DNA from: Methanogenium cariaci JCM 10550
Lineage (GTDB): Archaea; Halobacteriota; Methanomicrobia; Methanomicrobiales; Methanomicrobiaceae
DNA: 56,513 bases
Direction: 5' to 3'
NCBI RefSeq assembly: GCF_001315945.1
Contig: NZ_BBBG01000015.1
Location: 1 to 56,513 of the forward strand
Below the pieces are notes generated by a model. The model made no database searches and was not told the DNA's origin. It saw nothing but the letters and a program-made list of their open reading frames with translations. This document shows positions 9,607 through 21,030 of the stretch, one piece after another (position 1 is the stretch's first letter; each line of letters begins with the position of its first letter). Made by a program: the position numbers and the translations under genes.

Positions 9607-10462
9607 ATGAATCTGCGTTCAAAATCCTCTATTACATCTGCACTGGCAGTCATTCTGCTTGTCACCGCGTTTGTCTGCGGATGTACTGACTCCGGTCCTG
9701 CCCCGGCCGGGACAAAGACCATCTCGGTGACCGGTTCAACTACGGTCCTTCCGCTTGCACAGATTGCCGCTGAAGCCTACATGGACACACACCCGGACGC
9801 TGACATACAGGTATCCGGCGGCGGGTCTTCCGTGGGCGTGAAGGCGGTCGGTGAAGGCACCGCAGAGATTGGCATGGCCTCCCGTGACCTGAAATCATCA
9901 GAATCTGAGACCTACCCTGATCTGGTGGAGCACGTCGTTGCAAAGGACGCCATTGCCATCATCGTCCATCCGTCCAACAGCGTCACCGACCTCAGCATTC
10001 AGCAGATCAAATCCATCTACCTCGTGAGACCACCAGCTGGAATGCCGTCGGCGGCCCGGATGAGACCATCGTCGTTGTCGGCCGGGACAGTGCCTCCGGT
10101 ACCCGTGAATATTTCCACGATGCGGTCATGAACAAGGAAGACTTCACCACAAAGCAGCTTGAGAAGAACTCGAACGGTGCGGTCCGGCAGACCGTATTCC
10201 AGACTCCGGGTGCCATCGGCTATGTGGGACTTGGCTACGTGGACGGGGGGGCCGTGAAGGCAGTGCCCGTCAACACCGGCAGTGCAACGGTTGACGCAAG
10301 TGTTGCAACCGTCCTCTCCGGTGAATACCCGATTGCCCGTGGTCTGAACATGTTCACCGTGGGGGGGCAGCCCGAAGGTCTTGCCGCAGCATACCTCTCT
10401 TTCATCATGAGCCTGACGGACAGGCACTGGTTGCTGAAGAAGGATTTGTTCCGATTGCCTGA
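9607..10462 (+). CDS. pstS: Phosphate ABC transporter substrate-binding lipoprotein PstS, two small frameshifts
   Basis: The precursor starts with a hydrophobic signal ending in a lipobox-like FVCGC near residue 23, so the mature protein is probably membrane-tethered outside the cell. Then comes VTGSTTVLPLAQIAAEAY, the phosphate-binding strand-loop, and VSGGGSSVGVKAVGEG, both diagnostic. Near 10024 one G is missing, since the family expects YLGETTSWNAVGG after SIY. The second frame carries VVGRDSASGTREYF. Near 10413 one C is missing, and restoring it gives a normal ending PDGQALVAEEGFVPIA with the stop at 10460. About 285 residues. It delivers phosphate to PstCA. Confidence 0.93.
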
Positions 10463-10500
10463 ATAGACCTGCACCATTCTTCCCTCTTTTTGTGTATATT

Positions 10501-11653
10501 ATGGAACAGAAACAACCGGCTATCGCTGCTCCTCCGGTATCCGCAGAACTCTCTGCGGGTCGGAATGCATACCTGAAAGAACGGATCATCCGGTCCGTCT
10601 GGTTCATGGCAGCCGCCTTCGGCGCACTCAGTGTATTCTTCATTCTTGCCTTTCTGGTCAAAGACGGCCTGCCTATCTTTGCCACGGTCACTCCGGGGGG
10701 GGAGTTTCTCTTCGGTGCAGTCTGGAACCCGACCGGTGCGCTACCGGCATATGGCACGCTCCCGTTGTGGGTCGGCACCATCCTTGTGACCATCGGTGCG
10801 ATGGTCATCGCAGCCCCCCCCTGGGTATTGCCTGTGCGATTGTCATTGCAGAACTTGCCTCACCCCCCCGTGTGAAGGCAATTGTCAAACCTGCAATTGA
10901 ACTGTTGGCAGGTATTCCATCTGTTGTATACGGATTTTTTGGTTTGATCGTGCTCACCGATCTGATCCGGGTGAATTTCTCTATTCCTACCGGTGAAACC
11001 TGGCTTGCAGGCTCTGTCCTGTTGGGCATCATGCCCTTCCCACGATCATCAGTGTCTCGGAAGATGCCATATCAGCGGTGCCAAAGGAATACCGGGAGGG
11101 ATCCCTCGGCCTTGGTGCCACCCGGTGGCAGACGATCTCACAGGTCGTTGTTCCCGCCGCTCTCTCCGGCATCACCGCAGCACTCATCCTTGGTATCGGA
11201 AGGGCGGTCGGCGAGACGATGGCGGTTTTGATGGTCACCGGCAATGCCCCCCCCATCATCCCGGATCCGTTGTATGATGTCCTCTCTCCCATACGGACCC
11301 TGACCGGCACGCTGGGCATTGAGATGGGAGAGACGGCCATCGGCAGCACCCACTACCATGCCCTCTTTGGGGTTGCCCTGCTTCTGCTTCTCATCACGCT
11401 TGTTGTCAATCTCTCGGCCATGCAGGTTCTCCGTCGCATCCGTGCACAACAGACCGGCACCGGCAACGGGCCCGGCAGGCTTGCAGCACTCTTCTCCCGC
11501 TACCGGCGGGAGATCAGCATATCTGTCGCGGCAGTCCTTCTCCTTGGAGTGGCCGTGGCTATCTCCCCCCCTCCGGCGGCCGGTGTGTTCGCTCTTGTCG
11601 GTGCCTTCTGGTGGTATATTTCGTCCCGCATTCAGCCACGGCACCAGCAGACA
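10501..11653 (+). CDS. pstC: Phosphate ABC transporter permease PstC, frameshifted and read through toward PstA
   Basis: The first frame, from 10501, gives the N-terminal helix and the large external loop (FATVTPGGEFLFGAVW). After the C run near 10815 a second frame gives AIELLAGIPSVVYGFFGL, and a third from about 11040 gives the permease EAA loop EGSLGLGATRWQTISQVV and GIGRAVGETMAVLMVTGN. The normal end would be near VLRRIRAQQ (about 11450), but no stop follows. The frame continues through two extra hydrophobic segments into PstA without a break. Either PstC and PstA are fused or an indel hides the stop. The membrane subunit forms the phosphate path with PstA. Confidence 0.88.
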
Positions 11654-12484
11654 ATGGCCTTTTCCCTGCTCTATGTGGCCCTCGCCGTGGTGCTTGCGGC
11701 ACTTGCCGTCATCCTCGGCTATATTGTCATCAACGGCCTGCCCGCCATCAGTTGGGAATTTTTGACCACGGCCCCCGCGGGCGCTCGGACGGGAAGGGGG
11801 GGGCATATTCCCGGCGATTGTCGGCACCCTGTACCTGGTCGCCGGAGCGATTGCGATTGCGTTGCCGGTGGGGGGGGTCGGTGCGGCCATCTATCTCGTC
11901 GAGTACACCCGCGAGAATGTCGTCACCAGAATCATCCGGTCGGGTGTGGACCTCTTAAACGGCACCCCCGTCCATCGTATTCGGCCTCTTCGGCTTCTCT
12001 TTCCTCGTCATATACCTCAACTTCGGCGTCAGCCTCGTTGCCGGGCAGATCACACTTGCCCTGATGGTCCTCCCGACCATCATCCGGACGACCGAAGAGG
12101 CGCTCCGGGGGGGAGTACCCGCCTCCCTCCGGGAAGGCAGCCTTGCTCTGGGTGCCACCCCCATGGCAGACCATATCACGGGTGGTGCTCCCCCCCGCGA
12201 TGCCGGGTATCATCACCGGTGCAATCCTTTCTATCGGGCGTGCCGCAGGTGAAACGGCTCCCATCATGTTCACCGCAGTGGTCTTCTCATCCCGGTTCCT
12301 GCCGTCATCTCTCTCGGACCCGGTCATGGCCCTGCCATATCATCTCTACATCCTCGCGACCAACGTCCCCGGTGCAGAGACCAACCAGTACGGGACCGCA
12401 CTGGTGCTCGTCGCACTGGTGGCCGCCATCTACCTTGTGGCAATCGCCGTCAGAACACACTATCAGAGACGTATCCGGTGGTAA
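11654..12484 (+). CDS. pstA: Phosphate ABC transporter permease PstA, frameshifted
   Basis: Starting at the ATG at 11654 gives a PstA of normal size (about 277 residues): a first helix, then [18 protein letters not shown], then after the G run near 11800 the frame of [20 protein letters not shown]. Further shifts occur at G/C runs near 11873, 11965, 12108 and 12190. The EAA loop reads [17 protein letters not shown] when the frames are joined, and the end [19 protein letters not shown] is typical of PstA. The upstream frame is open from PstC, so the true N-terminus is uncertain. The stop lies two bases before the pstB ATG. Confidence 0.88.
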
Positions 12485-12486
12485 CA

Positions 12487-13254
12487 ATGGACACTTCAGC
12501 AGTAATTGAAACACAGCACGTAAACCTCTGCTACGGGGGGGACACTCCGGCATTGAAAGATGTCTCGGTCAGTTTCCCCGAACAGACGATCACCGCCCTC
12601 ATCGGCCCTTCCGGATGTGGGAAATCAACCCTCCTGCGGTGCTTTAACCGTATGAATGACCTCATCCCGTCCTGCCGAATCGAAGGCGGGATCATGTATC
12701 ACGGAACGGATATCTGCGCCCCTTCCGTCGACCCGGTACAGCTCCGAAAAAAGATTGGTATGGTATTCCAGCGGCCCAACCCGTTCCCCAAGTCAATCTA
12801 TGACAACATCACCTACGGCCCGCGAATGCATGGCATTCGTGACTGGAGAACCCTTGAGGAAATTGTCGAGGAGAGCCTGAAGCAGGCCGCCCTCTGGGAC
12901 GAGGTCAAAGACCGCCTCAATGCCTCTGCGATGGGTCTTTCCGGGGGGGACAACAGCAGCGTCTCTGCATCGCCCGCACGCTTGCCGTGAACCCGGACGT
13001 CATCTTAATGGACGAACCCTGTTCCGCCCTCGACCCGATTGCGACCGCAAAAATTGAAACGCTGATGGAGGAGCTCAAGAGCCAGTATACCGTGATCATC
13101 GTGACCCATTCCATGCAGCAGGCGGCACGGGTGAGTGACTATACCGGATTTATGTACATGGGGGGAACTCATCGAGTTTGGAAAGACCACCAAAATTTTT
13201 GAGAACCCGGACTGCGAACTGACGAATAATTATATCACCGGGAGGTTTGGATAA
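12487..13254 (+). CDS. pstB: Phosphate ABC transporter ATPase PstB, frameshifted
   Basis: The ATP-binding subunit of the phosphate importer. The Walker A loop is GPSGCGKST, followed by [20 protein letters not shown], a strong PstB marker. The ABC signature [13 protein letters not shown] is broken at a seven-G run near 12947 (five G restores it). The next frame gives Walker [21 protein letters not shown] and the H-loop [14 protein letters not shown] last shift near 13160 leads to the tail [12 protein letters not shown] with the stop at 13252. An extra Gly in the N-terminal [11 protein letters not shown], where the family has YGD, is another sign of run inflation. The ATG at 12487 follows the pstA stop. 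Confidence 0.93.
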
Positions 13255-13255
13255 G

Positions 13256-13918
13256 ATGACATTTGAAACATTTCATGAGGAACTGGATGCCATTCAGGTA
13301 CGTCTCCTGACCCTGGCAGAGCATTCCGTGGGGATGCTCACCGACGGCATGCAATGCCTGAACTCAACGGATGAGGAACTGGCCAATGATGTCATGGACC
13401 GTAAAATCCGTCTTTCAGCACTGCATGAGGAGATTGAAGATCGCATTATGCATATCTTTGTGCTCTACCACCCGGTGGCAGCAGACCTCCGGCGGGTCGT
13501 CTGTTACACGGTGATGAATTATTCCCTGTACCGGGTGGGGGGGAGGGCAGGGAAGGGTCTTGCAAAGAACGTACTGACGGTGAAGAACGGGACGCAGCAT
13601 GTGCCGATGGACAATCTCATGGTGATGGCTGACATGGTGGTTGCAATGCTTGCGGATGTCATCACCGCCTTTGAGACGTCATCGGTGATCGATCCGGTCT
13701 CCCTGGGACGGCGTGACGATCGGGTGGATGCGATGCAGAGCGGCATCCTCCGGGAATGTCTTACCTATATGATGGAAGATCCCCCCCGCATGATACCCGG
13801 CGGCATCGAGTGCATCACCGCCTCACGCCATCTGGAACGCTGTGGGGGGGATCATGCCTGCATTATGGCAGAGAAAATTACTTTCATGGTGGAAGGCACG
13901 CGTGTGGAGATCCGGTAG
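13256..13918 (+). CDS. phoU: Phosphate signalling protein PhoU
   Basis: 220 residues, intact, starting one base after the pstB stop. It holds two three-helix PhoU repeats, with the first ending around YSLYRVGGRAGKGLAKN and the second around CITASRHLERCGGDHACIMA. PhoU binds metal ions and links transporter occupancy to phosphate signalling, limiting uptake when phosphate is plentiful. Three family motifs each carry one additional residue encoded by a seven-base G or C run: RVGGR for RVGR, EDPPRM for EDPRM, and ERCGGDHA for ERCGDHA. This gene is therefore a clean example of exact +3 expansion without frame loss. A Leu-start nine bases upstream is also possible. Confidence 0.93.
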   Translation: MTFETFHEELDAIQVRLLTLAEHSVGMLTDGMQCLNSTDEELANDVMDRKIRLSALHEEIEDRIMHIFVLYHPVAADLRRVVCYTVMNYSLYRVGGRAGKGLAKNVLTVKNGTQHVPMDNLMVMADMVVAMLADVITAFETSSVIDPVSLGRRDDRVDAMQSGILRECLTYMMEDPPRMIPGGIECITASRHLERCGGDHACIMAEKITFMVEGTRVEIR

Positions 13919-14096
13919 GGATGGGGGGGGTAACCTGCGCAAAACAGCAGAATCGACTGACGGGGAATGGACCCCCCCCGTCTGCTCTTCCTCCTGTCTC
14001 TTCTCTCCGCTCTTTTTTGGGTTTGATTTATTACCGCCCTGAATCAGAACAGGAAGGAGTGAAGGAACCCGCTACCCGGGTTGGTGAACACATATT

Positions 14097-14837
14097 ATGA
14101 AGGATAAAAACTGGTTGATCAGCATTGCCGTCACCCTCATCATCGCCTCGGCCCTGCTCTACTTCTTGCATTACCTGCTGTTTCATGACCTGCATCACAT
14201 TGGTGTCTTCGGTCTGCATGAACTGGCATTTCTCCCCGTTGAGGTGTTGATTGTCACCTTGGTCATACACCGTCTGCTTGAGGAACGGGAACGAAAGCAG
14301 AGACTGGAGAAGATGAATATGGTTATCGGCACGTTTTTTTCACGGGTGGGGACGACACTCATCACCTGTTTTGCGAGCCATGACCCGAACCTCGAATCCA
14401 TCCGGTCCGAACTGGTGATGACCGATGCATGGAATGAAGAGAACTTCAGCGCCGTGGCGGTCCGGATGAAATCATATCAGTTCGATATCGATACCTGCAC
14501 CCTTGACCTCGAACGCCTCCGCGGATTCCTTCTGGACCGCGAGGACTTCCTTGTCCGGATGCTGGAAAATCCAGTACTGCTGGAGCATGAGGACTTCACC
14601 GAACTGCTGCGGGCCACCTTCCATCTCACCGAAGAGCTCAGCCGCCGTGGTCCTATTATTGAATGTCCGGCCTCAGATATATCCCATCTCGGCGGGGATG
14701 TCAAACGGGTCTACGGGCTCCTGATCCATGAGTGGATTGCATACATGCACTACCTGAAGAGAGACTACCCCTATCTCTTTTCTCTTGCGATGCGGACCAA
14801 TCCCTTTGACCCGGAGTCATCCGTGATGGTCACCTGA
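14097..14837 (+). CDS. Two-helix membrane protein with a soluble helical domain, unknown
   Basis: 246 residues in one frame. Two N-terminal hydrophobic segments (near 8-28 and 40-60) precede a charged stretch RLLEERERKQRLEKMNMV and a mainly alpha-helical cytoplasmic domain. That domain has regularly spaced charged and leucine residues, ending with GGDVKRVYGLLIHEWIAYMHYLKRD. I have seen similar hypothetical proteins in methanogens but know no function for them. There is no enzymatic motif. It stands alone on the strand between the phosphate operon and the sensor kinase. The run of four G at 14693 reads correctly, showing that not all G runs are altered. Confidence 0.7.
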   Translation: MKDKNWLISIAVTLIIASALLYFLHYLLFHDLHHIGVFGLHELAFLPVEVLIVTLVIHRLLEERERKQRLEKMNMVIGTFFSRVGTTLITCFASHDPNLESIRSELVMTDAWNEENFSAVAVRMKSYQFDIDTCTLDLERLRGFLLDREDFLVRMLENPVLLEHEDFTELLRATFHLTEELSRRGPIIECPASDISHLGGDVKRVYGLLIHEWIAYMHYLKRDYPYLFSLAMRTNPFDPESSVMVT

Positions 14838-15191
14838 CCATTCTCTGTTCTCTCGCTTTTTTCGTATTGCTCTCCTGTTAGATCCGGGTGTTTGGATAAT
14901 CCTGCAATTACATATGCTGTCAATCCCTTTTCTTTCTGTGCAGATACCTGCCGGTCTTTGGCCTGTATATCAATGATGAACGGATGCCGGAATGGCATGC
15001 CCTGGTACGTAAAATCCCGATATGTTCTCTAATATTAAATAAATGTTCAATATGCCGTTTTTTGCCGATCCAAAGGGATAATATATCCCTGATATAAAAT
15101 ACCAATTATCGGCTGTTTGTACCTACCCTCCGGCCCTCTGTGCATACTGGGTGCCTGATGTGTGATCTTATGGGACAGCCGGAGGAATTTC
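14838..15191. other. Intergenic region before the sensor kinase
   Basis: I find no gene in these 354 bases. AT-rich words (ATATTAAATAAATG near 15032 and GATAATATATCC near 15078) could be promoter elements for the kinase. Part of the region is ordinary mixed sequence without clear repeats. Confidence 0.45.
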
Positions 15192-18100
15192 ATGGCGTTC
15201 GCCCGATTACAAATCCCGAAAGACTCTCCCTCCCGGAATATCCTTATTATTGCCGGTTCACTGGTAGTCGGATTCATCATCACAGTGGCACTTTCCGCAG
15301 GGCATGAATCAGATCTCCCCCCCATATGTTATGCGTCCTTATTATCGGCTATTCGTATTGCTATCCACGCCGGGGGATGTGGTTTGCGGCGTTTGTATCT
15401 GCACTGTATCTGGTATCGTATGCGATTGTTATTTCCCCCCCGGTTCCGGCAGGTATGTTTGTGGCATTCAAGCATGTACTGGTATTCCTGTTGATTGGGG
15501 TGGCTGTATCTGCCCTCTCTGCTCGTCTCAAAAACACCGAGAATACCTATCGCAACCTCTTTGAAAATCTTTCAACGCCGCATTCACGATAGAACTAAAC
15601 CCTGACGCTACTCCCGGACGGTTTATGGATGTCAATGACCGGATGTGTGCGGCGGTCGGGTATACCCGGGATGAACTGCTCTCAATGACCCCCCCTGCTG
15701 ACATCGTGCCTGAAGACTATATGCAGGAACTGCACGCGAGGCTCAAAAAGCAGAATATGGATGCATATGGGGAGTTTGAGTTATTGAATATCACAAAAGA
15801 CGGCAGGGAGATGCCGGTGGAGGTGAAGGTACATCTCTTAGAGATTGAGTCCGGGCCGATTATTCTTGCAACCGCAACTGATGTGACCGAGAGATCTCAC
15901 CGGGACAGGATACTGAAGGCCCAGCGTGATGTGGCCGTCTCCCTGAATCATGCCGGAGACAGTGAAGAGGCGGTCCGGATGGTTATTGGGTTTGCCCTGG
16001 AGATCAGTAGCCTTGATGCAGGGGCATTTTATGTTGCCGGAGAGGATGACACCTCATTTTCCCTTCTCTACAGCGCCGGTTTTTCCGACGGATTCCTGAG
16101 TAAAAATGAAACAATACGAATTGCATCCGATGGGATTACGGCAATGCCGGAATGGAAGCCTGTCTACGGGTCTGCACAAGAGCTTGTCCGTGCAGGCATG
16201 ATCCGCAGTTCGGGAAAAATCCGAAGATGTTCGGGATTTTGCCTGTGCGGGGGGGCAACGATGCGCTACTGGGCATCTTTCTGCTTTCATCCTATGGAAC
16301 TTCCGATATCCCCGATACCGAACGCCGTCTTATCGAAGCACTGGTCGCACAGGCGGGTGCGGCCATCGACCGACTGAATGCGGTTCGTGCCCTGCGCCGG
16401 AGCAGACAGGACCTCCGTTCACTCGTGGATTCCCTGGACGCATATCAGGCACTTGCCGGGCCGGATGGATGATTATAACGGCAAACCATTCGTTTGCCGC
16501 TGCATCCGGGATGGATACTGATGATCTCTCCGGAAAGAATATCATTGAGGTCTCCGGAAGAACGGATGAATTTAAGATGTTTTTGTGCGACAGGTTTGCC
16601 ACAGTACTGAAGAGCGGTTTGCCCGTGCGTTTTGAGGATCGGGGGGGGATGATCACTTCTATGACACCATTCTGTATCCGGTAAAGAGCTCGGGAGGCAG
16701 TGTCCGGGCGGTCGGGATGCTTTCCACTGACATATCCCCCCCTCTAAAAGAGGCGGAGATGGCATTGCTGGAGGCGGAACGAAGATACCGGCTGGTGATT
16801 GAGGCACTGAACCTCGGTGTCTTTGACCTTTATCTTCCGGAGCGGTTCATGACCGTTTCAGCAGAATGGTACACGATGCTGGGGTATGAGGGTGACCTGC
16901 CGGATGATCCCTATGCCTTCTGGATCGCACATCTTCATCCCGATGAGAGGAGGATGTACTGAAGAAGACCGGTGAATGCCTTGAATCCGGTGAGGAATAC
17001 TTCAGTGATTACCGGATGCGGGCGGCCGACGGGACCTGGCGGTGGATCCGGAGCCGGGGGGGAAAGGTGATCAGCTGGCAGCCGGATGGCAGGAGCGGCC
17101 GGTTTATTGGCACCCATTCTGATATCACTCTCCAGAAACGTGCCGAGACGGAGTTCCGGAGAACCGCCCGTCTTCTCCGGGATGCCCAGAAGGTCGCCCG
17201 CCTTGGTTACTATGAATTTGATCGGAAAAATGATCTCCTCCTCCCGGATGCCGGCATCTACGAGATTCTGAATATTTACGATGAGGAACCTGTCTACACA
17301 TTTCATGAATTCTGTGGGTTTATTCACCCGGATGAACGTGAGCAGGTGGAGGCGGAATTCGCGGCTGCTGTACAGGAAAACTATGCATACAACAATATCT
17401 TTCGGGTTATTGCGCGTGGGGGGGGTTCTGAAGTCTGGGTTAAGGCATGGGTCGAGCCGGGGATTGATAACGAAGGGGGGGATATCTCACCGATATTTGG
17501 CACGATACAGGACATTACCGATGTGCGGCAGACGGAGGAGGAACTTCTTCAGACTCAGATTGCTGTTGAAACCTTCCGTGATGAGGTACTCTACATCGAC
17601 CCGGACGGAAAGGTTCTCTACGCCAACCAGCAGGCAGTAAATGCCCATGGAACGGAAGGGACACTCACGGGGCTCACGATAGGTGATATCGATCCGGCAT
17701 ATCCCCCCCGGAGAAGTGGCAGCGCCACTGGGCATATCTCAGGGAAAAAAATACCACATCCATGAATCCCTGCACCGAAAACGTGATGGTTCTGTTTACC
17801 CCCCCGTTGAAGTCGTGGAAAACTATGTGAAGGTGGGTTCACGTGCTTTCTCCTGTGTTTCCTGTCGTGACATTACCGACCGGAGGGCCGTGGAGGATGC
17901 CCTCCGCGAGAGTGAACAGCGTCTATCCCTTGCGGTTGCGGGGGGGCGGATCTGGGCATATGGGACTGGGATATGGTATCTGATCACATGGTATGTGATG
18001 CACGGTTTGCAGAAATTCTGGGAACCGGGCCGGAGGAGATGGAGGTCGGAACCTTCAGTGAACTGGTGGCACTGATCCATCCGCATGATCATGCTGTATT

Positions 18101-20420
18101 ACGACAGGTACTGGAGGATTACGTTGCCCACAAGAGAGCACCGCTCTTCTGTGAGTGCAGGCTCCGCCACAGAGACACTACCTGGAGATGGGTGAGGGGA
18201 CGCGGTGTCATTGTTTCAGAGGATCCCTCCGGAAGTGGCCAGCGGATGATTGGTACCATTATGGATATCAATGAACAGCGTGAGGCGATGGAGGCTCTGG
18301 CAGAGCGTGAGGAGCAGCTGCGGGAGACACAGGATATCGCCCAGGTGGGCGGATGGACCTATGATATCACTGAAGATCGCTATGCCTTTGACTGTGATAA
18401 CCTGCATACCGTTGGGTTTGAGGGGGGGATGGTCGTACCGACTACATCAGAAGAATTCCTTCGTGATTTTGTATATCAGGAAGATATCGCAATGGTGGAA
18501 GAGGCATATACCCGCCACCTGGAGGAATATGTGCCATTTGATATCGTCCTCCGTGTTCAGCTGCTGGGAGGGAGAATACGCTATCTTCACAGCCGGTGCC
18601 AGACAATCTTTGATAACCAGGGTGTGCCCCGGAAGAGCGTGGGGGGGATTGTCCTGGATGTCACCGAAATCAAGGAGGCAGAGAACGAACTGCTTGAACG
18701 CGAGTGGAAAGTGAATGAGGCACAGCGTATTGCCCGTATCCGCTACTGGGAATGCGACAGTCAGTGCATGGCTGCTACACGGACTGAAAATATGTGCACA
18801 CCCCTCTGCTGGTTCACCTTTCTTGAACAGGACGGCCTGCAGATCGATCCGGATGAGTGCGACCGGCTGGCTGCAAAGTTCCATGAGTCTGTAGACCGTC
18901 AGAGTGAATTTTCCGAAGAGTTCCAGGCTGTTCTGGAAGAAAGTGGTGAGACTCTGCACCTCTACTGCCGGGGCAGCCATTACTATCGGACCGACGGCAG
19001 TCATCTGCGTTCCCTCGGAACGATCATCGATATCACCGAGCGGGTCTGCACCATGAATGCCCTGCGGGAAAGTGAGACTAAGTTCCGGCTGGTGGCAGAG
19101 AATCCCAGCATTGGCACCTATATCATCCAGGACGGAGTGTTTGTCTATGTCAATGATACCAGTTCCCGGTTCTTTGGATATTCGATTAAAGAGATGATCG
19201 GGATGGAGGCAGTGAAGGTCATCGCACCTGATATACGCCGTGAGATGTTTCTGAAATTCAGGGAATGCACTACGGGTGAACGTGATGAGATTCATCTTGA
19301 GATGCAGGGGGGGATCACCCAAAAAGGAGTTATCTTCCCGGTTGAGATATTCGGTTCATCCGGTGAATATGGCGGGCGACCAGCTCTCATCGGCACTGTC
19401 ATTAACATCACGAAGCGCAAGGCGTATGAAGAGATGCTCACCATCACCCGACTGACGGTGGATCAGGCGACAATTGGCATCGGCTGGATCAGCCGCACCG
19501 GGGGGGACGTGATCTATATCAATGCCCAGGCGGTGGAGATGCTGCGCATCCCGGAGGAGACCATCCTCGGGATGAATATCATGGAGATACGTCCGTCTTT
19601 AACTCCCACCCGATGGCAGGAGTTCTGGGATGATATCCGTGTCAGTCAAAATCACCAGTTTGAGATTGTACAGGGACGGGGGGGGATGATACCTTTTTCC
19701 CGGCAGATGTTATGGTCGATTATGTGCATCTCGGTGATATGGAGTTTGCCTGCATATTTGTCACTGACATCTCCCGGCGCAGGGAGGTGGAGGGTGCCCT
19801 CCAGCAGTCGCTTGCAGATAAGACGATGCTCCTGCAGGAAGTGCATCACCGGGTAAAAAACAACCTCGCTCTCATATCGTCAATGATCCAGATGCAGATG
19901 CGAACCCTTGACGATGAACAGGCCGTTGCATCGCTGACGGAGACGGCAAACCGCATTATCTCCATGGCGATGGTCCATGAGAGTATCTATCGTTCACGGC
20001 ATATTGCCACCATCGATGCTCACGATCACCTGACGGCACTGGTGAACGAGATCATACCGAACTTCTCTGTCGGAAAAACAATCGAGGTGGATGTCGATGC
20101 GTATGGCTGCACCCTTGACCTGAATTCCGGGATTCTCTATTCCCTCATTGTTAATGAACTCATCACCAATTCTATCAAATATGCGTTTGAAGGACGGGAT
20201 GCGGGGGAAAATATCCATTTCAATGGAATGTAATGATGAAAAGAAGGTGCTCTCCGTCACTGATAACGGGGTGGGAATACCGGAGGATGTGGATCCCTTC
20301 CGGCGGCCGTCTCTGGGAATGAATATTGTCTATAGTGTCGTCACCGCCCAGATGGGGGGGACGATTGAACTGGTCCGTGGTGAAGGTACGACCTGGGTGA
20401 TGACGTTTCCGGTACCATGA
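15192..20420 (+). CDS. Very large multi-PAS/GAF sensor histidine kinase, many frameshifts
   Basis: Joining the frames gives one protein of about 1740 residues. The N-terminus has three or four membrane segments (around 15230-15520). A PAS domain follows, then a GAF-like domain (about 15920-16380), and then a chain of about eight or nine PAS/PAC units. The chain is recognisable from repeated HPDER-type and WRWVRGRG motifs and from endings such as GTIMDINEQREA, GTIIDITERV and GTVINITKRKA. The kinase core is HisKA_2 type, with the phosphoacceptor in LLQEVHHRVKNNLALISSM near 19840. The ATPase has the N-box NELITNSIKYAF, then DNGVGIP and GMNIV after a shift near 20205. Breaks lie at long G/C runs and at short runs that lost a base (near 15575, 16195, 16465, 16950). 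The signal sensed is unknown; no receiver gene is adjacent. Confidence 0.82.
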
Positions 20421-20492
20421 GGGTAGCGGTCTGAAGATCATTCCCGCATCTTTTTTCTTTTCCAGTTACCAATATTCAGTCGGAGTTATACG

Positions 20493-20905
20493 ATGGTACA
20501 ACTAAGTGATGACCTGATTGAAGCGTTCAACGCATTAAGAGTAATCCCCCCCTTGCAACAGCAGATAAAGACGGTGTCCCCCCCAATGTAGCACCCATGG
20601 GTGCAAAGGCACTTGCGGACTCGGAGACGATTCTTGTGATGGACAACTTCATGCAGAAGACGGTCGCAAACATCCGGGAAAACCCGAAGGCTGCGATTTA
20701 TGTCTGGGGGGGAGAGGGTGTGAAGGGCTGTTTCCAGGTTCACGGGGATGTCACGTATGTGAATGAGGGAGAGCAGTTTGAGGCATTCCGCAAAGAGACC
20801 CTCGCCCGAATGCCAAATGTACCGGCAAAGGGGATGCTGGTCATTAAAATAACCGATGTCTACACCTGCGCTGCAGGACCGGGTGCCGGCGATAAGATCG
20901 TCTGA
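20493..20905 (+). CDS. Pyridoxamine 5'-phosphate oxidase-like FMN-binding protein, frameshifted at start
   Basis: The first 18 codons (MVQLSDDLIEAFNALR) are followed by two C runs, near 20547 and 20579, that break the frame. With shorter runs the reading becomes NPLATADKDGVPNVAPMGAK, the usual start of the small split-barrel flavoproteins. The remaining frame continues MVDN-like ETILVMDNFMQKTVANIREN and ends AAGPGAGDKIV. About 136 residues. Members bind FMN or F420 and act as small reductases or sensors; the substrate here is unknown. The gene stands alone after the kinase. Confidence 0.82.
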
Positions 20906-21030
20906 AACCGGTTGAAAATCAGAATAAATCCTATTTTTTGCAGCACGGTACGCATTTGTATGAATGGTGCCCGGTTCCCGTCAGGACCGGCGGGGGGGAT
21001 GAGGGAAGGTGAAAGAAATGTTGTTGTGTA

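Noticed and set aside
18447..19322. 291-codon minus-strand ORF inside the sensor kinase
   Set aside because: Antisense to clear PAS domains on the plus strand; no recognisable domain.
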